Assembly: GCA_030018355.1 (NCBI GenBank) | Contig: JASEFN010000003.1 | Span: 209,939-273,938, forward strand | Source of the DNA: Caldisericia bacterium | GTDB taxonomy: Bacteria; Caldisericota; Caldisericia; B22-G15 | DNA length: 64,000 nt | Direction: 5' to 3' | Shown here: in pieces, positions 60,620 through 64,000 of the stretch | Layout: every line of letters begins with the position of its first letter | Numbering within the stretch: the first letter of the stretch is position 1 | Notes under the pieces: model-generated | What the model was told of the DNA's origin: nothing | Databases searched by the model: none | Seen by the model: only the letters and a program-made list of their open reading frames with translations | Made by a program: the position numbers and the translations under genes

Positions 60620-61990
60620 CTAAAAATTTGTTTTGATTAAATTTCTTTTTAAATTTATTTCATAACTTTTTTTAAAATGATAACCATAAATTGTTAATGT
60701 GATGTAAGTTATTATTGATTTTGGATTTTTTATAATAGTTTTTATAAAGGTTTTCCAATAATAAAATCTTGAATTTTCAATTAGTCCCAATTTAAATGTT
60801 GATTTTAAAAAGGCTAAAAAAGCGGGATAAATTTCAGATAAACAAATTTTATGTTTATTTTTTGGTTTATAATTTTTTATAAAATTCCAAACTCTTTGAT
60901 AAAATTCTTTATAAGAATATAAATCATTGATTATGTTTTTATATCCTTCAATCAATTTTTCCTTACTTAACCTTTTAGGAATAAAATTAACAAGAAAATC
61001 TGTATTATTACCACTACTTATATTTAAAATTCTATTTTCTTTCCTTAATCTATAAAAAAGTTTTGTTTCTGGAAGAACATTCAAAATTCCTACCATCGCT
61101 GTTACTATACCACTTTTTTGAACAAATTTTTTCATTTTATCAAAAATTGAAACATCATCATTATCAAAACCAATTATAAACCCACCCATAACCTCAAATC
61201 CTCTTTTTTGTAAAATTTTTATATCATCAATTAAATTTCTTTTAGTATTTTGTATTTTATTAGCCTCTTTTAAACTTTCCTCATCAGGTGTTTCAATTCC
61301 AATAAAAACTTTATTAAAATTTGCTTCAATCATTAAATCCATAAGTTCATTATCATCAGTAAGATTAATTGATGTTTCAGTAAAAAGATTGAAAGGGAAA
61401 TGTTTTTCCTTTTGCCAATCTATTAAATACTTAAGCATTTCTTTAACATTTTTTTTATTTCCTATAAAGTTATCATCAACAATAAAAACTGAGCCTCTCC
61501 ACTTTTTTTCATATAATACATCAAACTCCTTTATCATCTGTTCAGGTGTTTTTGTTCTTGGTATTCTTCCGTTTATTAAAACAATATCGCAAAATTCACA
61601 ATCAAATGGACATCCTCTTGAATATTGAATTGACATTGATGCATAATTTTTAAAATTAATTAAATCCCATTTTGGCAATGGAACAAACCTTAAATCAGGT
61701 TTTTCTTCTTGTTTATAAATGTGTTTAAGTTCATTATTTAAGATATCTTGAATTAATTGTGGCATAATTAATTCCCCCTCACCTATTACAATTGAATCTA
61801 TATCTGGATAATCAACAAAGGCAGTTGTAAAAAGTGGACCTCCTGCAACTATTTTTTTATTAAATTTTTTAATCCTCTTTAATATACTATCTAAGGAATC
61901 TTTTTGAACAAGCATAGCACTTATAAAAATAAAATCTGCTATTATAAGAGTTATATTTTTCTTAAATGTTACATATGATAATATATACAT
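60620..61990 (-). CDS. B12-binding radical SAM protein (DUF4070 type), 5'-truncated
   Basis: About 456 residues. The radical SAM core has the cluster motif CPFDCEFC in MSIQYSRGCPFDCEFCDIV (about 130). VDDNFIGNKKNVKE, ETSINLTDDNEL, GIETPDEESLKEANK and the C-terminal DUF4070-type region IVTAMVGILNVLPETKL follow. The B12-binding domain is only partly there: it begins near ADFIFISAMLVQKDS, so the first roughly 65 residues of the family (MKVLLVYP.. onwards) are missing. The only upstream in-frame codons run into the divergent hydrolase gene. ATG 61990 is the plausible start, with no Shine-Dalgarno. Possibly a truncated or inactivated gene. Confidence 0.82.
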   Translation of the reverse strand: MYILSYVTFKKNITLIIADFIFISAMLVQKDSLDSILKRIKKFNKKIVAGGPLFTTAFVDYPDIDSIVIGEGELIMPQLIQDILNNELKHIYKQEEKPDLRFVPLPKWDLINFKNYASMSIQYSRGCPFDCEFCDIVLINGRIPRTKTPEQMIKEFDVLYEKKWRGSVFIVDDNFIGNKKNVKEMLKYLIDWQKEKHFPFNLFTETSINLTDDNELMDLMIEANFNKVFIGIETPDEESLKEANKIQNTKRNLIDDIKILQKRGFEVMGGFIIGFDNDDVSIFDKMKKFVQKSGIVTAMVGILNVLPETKLFYRLRKENRILNISSGNNTDFLVNFIPKRLSKEKLIEGYKNIINDLYSYKEFYQRVWNFIKNYKPKNKHKICLSEIYPAFLAFLKSTFKLGLIENSRFYYWKTFIKTIIKNPKSIITYITLTIYGYHFKKSYEINLKRNLIKTNF

Positions 61991-61994
61991 TAGA

Positions 61995-62930
61995 ATGGAA
62001 TTTATTGATATTGAAAATATTTTTGGATTTGAAAAAGATTTTAAAGATTTAGAAGTTAAAGAGGATAAGTTCAAAAATTTTTATTTTAAAAAAGTAAAAT
62101 TTAGAAGCACTCTTCAATCAATGTATGATGAAAATAATTTTATATATGGTTATATATTTTATCCAGAAAAAAATTATAATGGAATAAATATAATTGCAAT
62201 TCATCCTGTTCATGAAGCATATCCAGCATTTGAGTATGCTTGTGTTTACTATTTTACAAAAAGGTGTTATAAAGTTTCTTATATTTCACTTCCATATCAT
62301 AGAGAAAGAACTCCCAAAGGAAAAAAATGCGGTGAACTTTTCTTTAGCAATGAAGATGAAGATTATTTCTTTTCAATGAGACAAAGTGTTGTTGATTTAA
62401 GGCACTTTATATATTTTTTAAAAACTTATGAGAATGATTTAAACTTTTATGGAATTGGACTTTCCTTGGGAGCAATTTTATTAAATATTTTAATGGGAGT
62501 AGATAATGAAATTAAAAAAGGAGTTTCAATTATGGGAGGAGGAAATATTTTAAGATTAACTTGGGAGGGCCTTTATGGAATTTCATCAAGAAGATATTAT
62601 AAAAGCAAAGGTTTAAACTATGAAACATATAAGAAGGAGTTAAAAGAATATTTAAATTATATTGAAAAAGTTAAAAAAGAGAAAAAATTAATAAAAACAG
62701 ATAAATTATGGTATCTTGTGGATCCATTAACTTACTCATCTTTTAATAATCCAAGAAATGTTCTTTTTATTAACGGAATTTTTGATTTTGTGGTTGTGAA
62801 AAGTTCTGTAATTGAACTTTGGAAAAATTTGGGAAAACCAAAATTAATTTGGATTCCATCAAGTCACTATTTTATACCTGTTTTTTTCCCATTTGTTCTT
62901 TATCTCTCAGAAATGTTTTTTAAAAGTTAA
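61995..62930 (+). CDS. Alpha/beta hydrolase family protein
   Basis: A 311-residue protein with the alpha/beta-hydrolase pattern: strand IIAIHPVHEAYPAFEYA (oxyanion region), the nucleophile elbow GIGLSLGAIL (Ser about 158), an acid candidate in NGIFDFVVVKSS and the final His in SSHYFIPV. The substrate is unknown; distant relatives are uncharacterised. The ATG is 4 bases from the divergent radical SAM start codon. A TATATA sits 7 bases upstream as a possible -10. Confidence 0.82.
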   Translation: MEFIDIENIFGFEKDFKDLEVKEDKFKNFYFKKVKFRSTLQSMYDENNFIYGYIFYPEKNYNGINIIAIHPVHEAYPAFEYACVYYFTKRCYKVSYISLPYHRERTPKGKKCGELFFSNEDEDYFFSMRQSVVDLRHFIYFLKTYENDLNFYGIGLSLGAILLNILMGVDNEIKKGVSIMGGGNILRLTWEGLYGISSRRYYKSKGLNYETYKKELKEYLNYIEKVKKEKKLIKTDKLWYLVDPLTYSSFNNPRNVLFINGIFDFVVVKSSVIELWKNLGKPKLIWIPSSHYFIPVFFPFVLYLSEMFFKS

Positions 62931-62947
62931 AACATTTTTATGAAATT

Positions 62948-62976
62948 TTGCTAATTTTAAAAATTTATTATATAAT
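62948..62976 (+). promoter_or_regulatory. Promoter of rpmB
   Basis: TTGCTA (62948-62953), a 17-bp spacer and TATAAT (62971-62976), 37 bases before the rpmB ATG. Confidence 0.72.
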
Positions 62977-63013
62977 TTAAACTTGTGAATTTTATTTAGG
63001 AGGAGTGAGTTTT

Positions 63014-63211
63014 ATGGCAAGAAGATGTGATATTTGTGGAAAAGGGCCAATGAGTGGAAACAATGTTTCCCACTCAAATAGAAAAACAAGAAGAGTTTGG
63101 AGACCAAACTTACATAAAGTTACTAAATTGGTAAATGGAAAACTTCTTAGACTTAATGTTTGTTCAAAATGTTATAAGAAACTTGATGAACTTATAGCGA
63201 CTCGCTTATAG
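63014..63211 (+). CDS. rpmB: 50S ribosomal protein L28
   Basis: A 65-residue ribosomal protein. The ATG at 63014 follows AGGAGG and gives [22 protein letters not shown], the conserved beginning. The zinc-ribbon cysteines (CDIC and CSKC near the C-terminus) are present, so it is the C+ form. Its own strong promoter lies upstream. The stop overlaps the convergent thiamine pyrophosphokinase gene by 20 bp. Confidence 0.97.
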   Translation: MARRCDICGKGPMSGNNVSHSNRKTRRVWRPNLHKVTKLVNGKLLRLNVCSKCYKKLDELIATRL

Positions 63212-63821
63212 CAAGGAGAAGGCCTTCATCAAATTGAACTTCTCCTTCTTTTCCAATGAATTCATTACTTAGTGTTATTGAACTTCCTAAGTAAATATTT
63301 TTACTATCAAGTTCATATTTAAAATTTTTGATCTTTAAATTTTTTATTTCAAAAGTTAAAGGATAAAAAGAGACAATTCCACAATTTCTTTTTTGAAATT
63401 TATAATATTTATTAATTATAAAAATAAAACAAGGAGGGTGAAAGATTAATCCTTTCCCACCCTCCTTGTGAATTTTTATTAGAAGAGAAATGTTGAATAG
63501 AGTATGATCAATTCTTTCTCCAATAGCACCCCAAAATTCAATTTCTTTAAAACCTCTTTCAATTAAATAATCAACAGCAAGTTCAGAATCACTTTTATCT
63601 TTTTCTTTTGGAAAAATTATTTTATTTTTAAATTCAACCTCATTTATAGAATCAAGATCTCCAATTATTAAATCTGGTTCAATATTAAGTTTAATAGAAT
63701 TTAAATAACCACCATTGCATGTAACTATAAATGGTCTATTTTTTACTCTTTTTTTATATTCATCATATTGAGTAGATAGATTTCCATTTAAGATAACAAT
63801 TGCTCTTTTTAAATTCTCCAA
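63192..63821 (-). CDS. Thiamine pyrophosphokinase
   Basis: A 209-residue enzyme transferring pyrophosphate from ATP to thiamine. [11 protein letters not shown] (metal and pyrophosphate site, about 54-64), [16 protein letters not shown] and [17 protein letters not shown] (about 98-114) are diagnostic. It starts at TTG 63821, overlapping the end of thiT by 13 bp, so uptake and activation of thiamine are co-translated. A perfect 12-bp hairpin (63429-63469) is embedded in the coding sequence. Confidence 0.93.
   Translation of the reverse strand: MENLKRAIVILNGNLSTQYDEYKKRVKNRPFIVTCNGGYLNSIKLNIEPDLIIGDLDSINEVEFKNKIIFPKEKDKSDSELAVDYLIERGFKEIEFWGAIGERIDHTLFNISLLIKIHKEGGKGLIFHPPCFIFIINKYYKFQKRNCGIVSFYPLTFEIKNLKIKNFKYELDSKNIYLGSSITLSNEFIGKEGEVQFDEGLLLAISESL
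63429..63469. terminator. Terminator-like hairpin inside the TPK coding sequence
   Basis: ACAAGGAGGGTG (63429-63440) and CACCCTCCTTGT (63458-63469) form a perfect 12-bp stem. On the plus strand GAATTTTTATT follows, placing it 218 bases after the rpmB stop as a possible rpmB terminator. On the minus strand TTTATTTTTAT follows within the TPK codons. It could terminate in both directions. Confidence 0.6.
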
Positions 63822-64000
63822 ATTTCTTTTCTTCTCCTTAATAGATATAATACAAGAATTGCAACAATAGTTCCAGGTATAAGATGAGATAGTATATAAG
63901 ATGCTACATAAAAGTGGACATTCATTCCTTTAGGCGCAAATTGAGTAAAATATAGAATTCCTGAAATATAATGGAAAATAAATCTTCCAAATGCACCAAC
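63809..64000 (-). CDS. thiT: Thiamine-specific ECF transporter S component, C-terminal part
   Basis: Only the last 63 residues lie in the window, and the frame is open to the edge. They read GAFGRFIFHYISGILYF, then FAPKGMNVHFYVASYILSHL and a final helix ending RRRKEIWRI, matching ThiT, the membrane S component that binds thiamine for the energy-coupling-factor importer. The next gene is thiamine pyrophosphokinase, overlapping by 13 bp, which supports the call. The start and upstream control (for example a riboswitch) lie outside the window. Confidence 0.85.
   Translation of the reverse strand, partial: VGAFGRFIFHYISGILYFTQFAPKGMNVHFYVASYILSHLIPGTIVAILVLYLLRRRKEIWRI

Overview
The window is 64 kb of very AT-rich bacterial DNA (roughly 27-30% GC by eye). 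It is gene-dense, with almost no intergenic space and many 4-20 bp gene overlaps. The two structural RNA genes are far more GC-rich than the rest: tRNA-Ser is about 63% GC by hand count, which suggests a thermophile. Gene content points to an anaerobic or micro-aerotolerant bacterium from the Firmicutes/Thermotogota/Caldisericota-like part of the tree: rapZ-yvcK-whiA, ECF-type thiamine uptake, TAXI-TRAP transport, a 2,4-diaminopentanoate dehydrogenase-like enzyme and folate C1 enzymes. I cannot name the genus.

Layout. 0-4.2 kb: the end of a BMP-family nucleoside/sugar ABC importer (binding protein, attenuator-like terminator, double ATPase, two permeases). 4.2-14.8 kb: a long leftward run of ferredoxin, tRNA-Ser, a TGS GTPase, a membrane protein, an MFS carrier, threonine synthase, a coiled-coil protein, an M20 peptidase, a Nudix hydrolase, a tyrosine recombinase, phosphopentomutase, tmRNA, and an unrecognised 559-residue HD-domain protein with Cas10-like features. 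14.9-20.3 kb: signalling (MASE3-like histidine kinase, REC-HD-GYP protein, GGDEF protein) around a formimino-THF cyclodeaminase. 20.3-27.4 kb: a methionine gamma-lyase-like enzyme, miaA, uvrC, a uridine kinase-like protein, glyA and a roadblock protein. 27.4-32.1 kb: a TAXI-TRAP operon ending in the diaminopentanoate dehydrogenase-like gene. 32.2-36.9 kb: a second complete BMP importer, divergent from the TRAP operon. 36.9-40.7 kb: nth, folD, fhs and two small genes. 40.8-55.3 kb: one long rightward run, rapZ-yvcK-whiA-rpoN-gap-pgk-trxB-ftsE-ftsX-envC-like-ctp-gmk-rpoZ-coaBC-asnS. 55.4-60.6 kb: a double Fe-S assembly cluster, an orphan Phd-type antitoxin, a degraded nucleotidyltransferase and exonuclease III. 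60.6-64 kb: a 5'-truncated radical SAM gene head-to-head with an alpha/beta hydrolase, rpmB, thiamine pyrophosphokinase and the end of thiT.

Themes. (1) Three separate substrate-binding genes are each followed by a terminator-like hairpin and then the membrane genes, an expression-ratio device used for both ABC and TRAP systems. (2) Both structural RNA genes run into a coding sequence only 6-8 nt beyond their CCA ends, with no Shine-Dalgarno. (3) Several other genes (gmk, rapZ, thrC, the uridine kinase gene, possibly uvrC) have a -10 box placed so close to the ATG that the mRNA should be leaderless, while most other genes have a strong AGGAGG. (4) Several conserved enzymes lack expected residues or domains: UvrC without its C-terminal HhH domain, CoaBC with two substituted active-site residues, a NifU-like scaffold missing one cysteine, a receiver domain with Asp replaced by His, and a MobA-like protein without its catalytic N-terminus.

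The best candidate for something undescribed is the solitary HD/zinc-cluster protein directly behind tmRNA. No CRISPR array, insertion sequence or prophage was seen. Apart from the tmRNA locus there is no gap over 300 bases without a gene.
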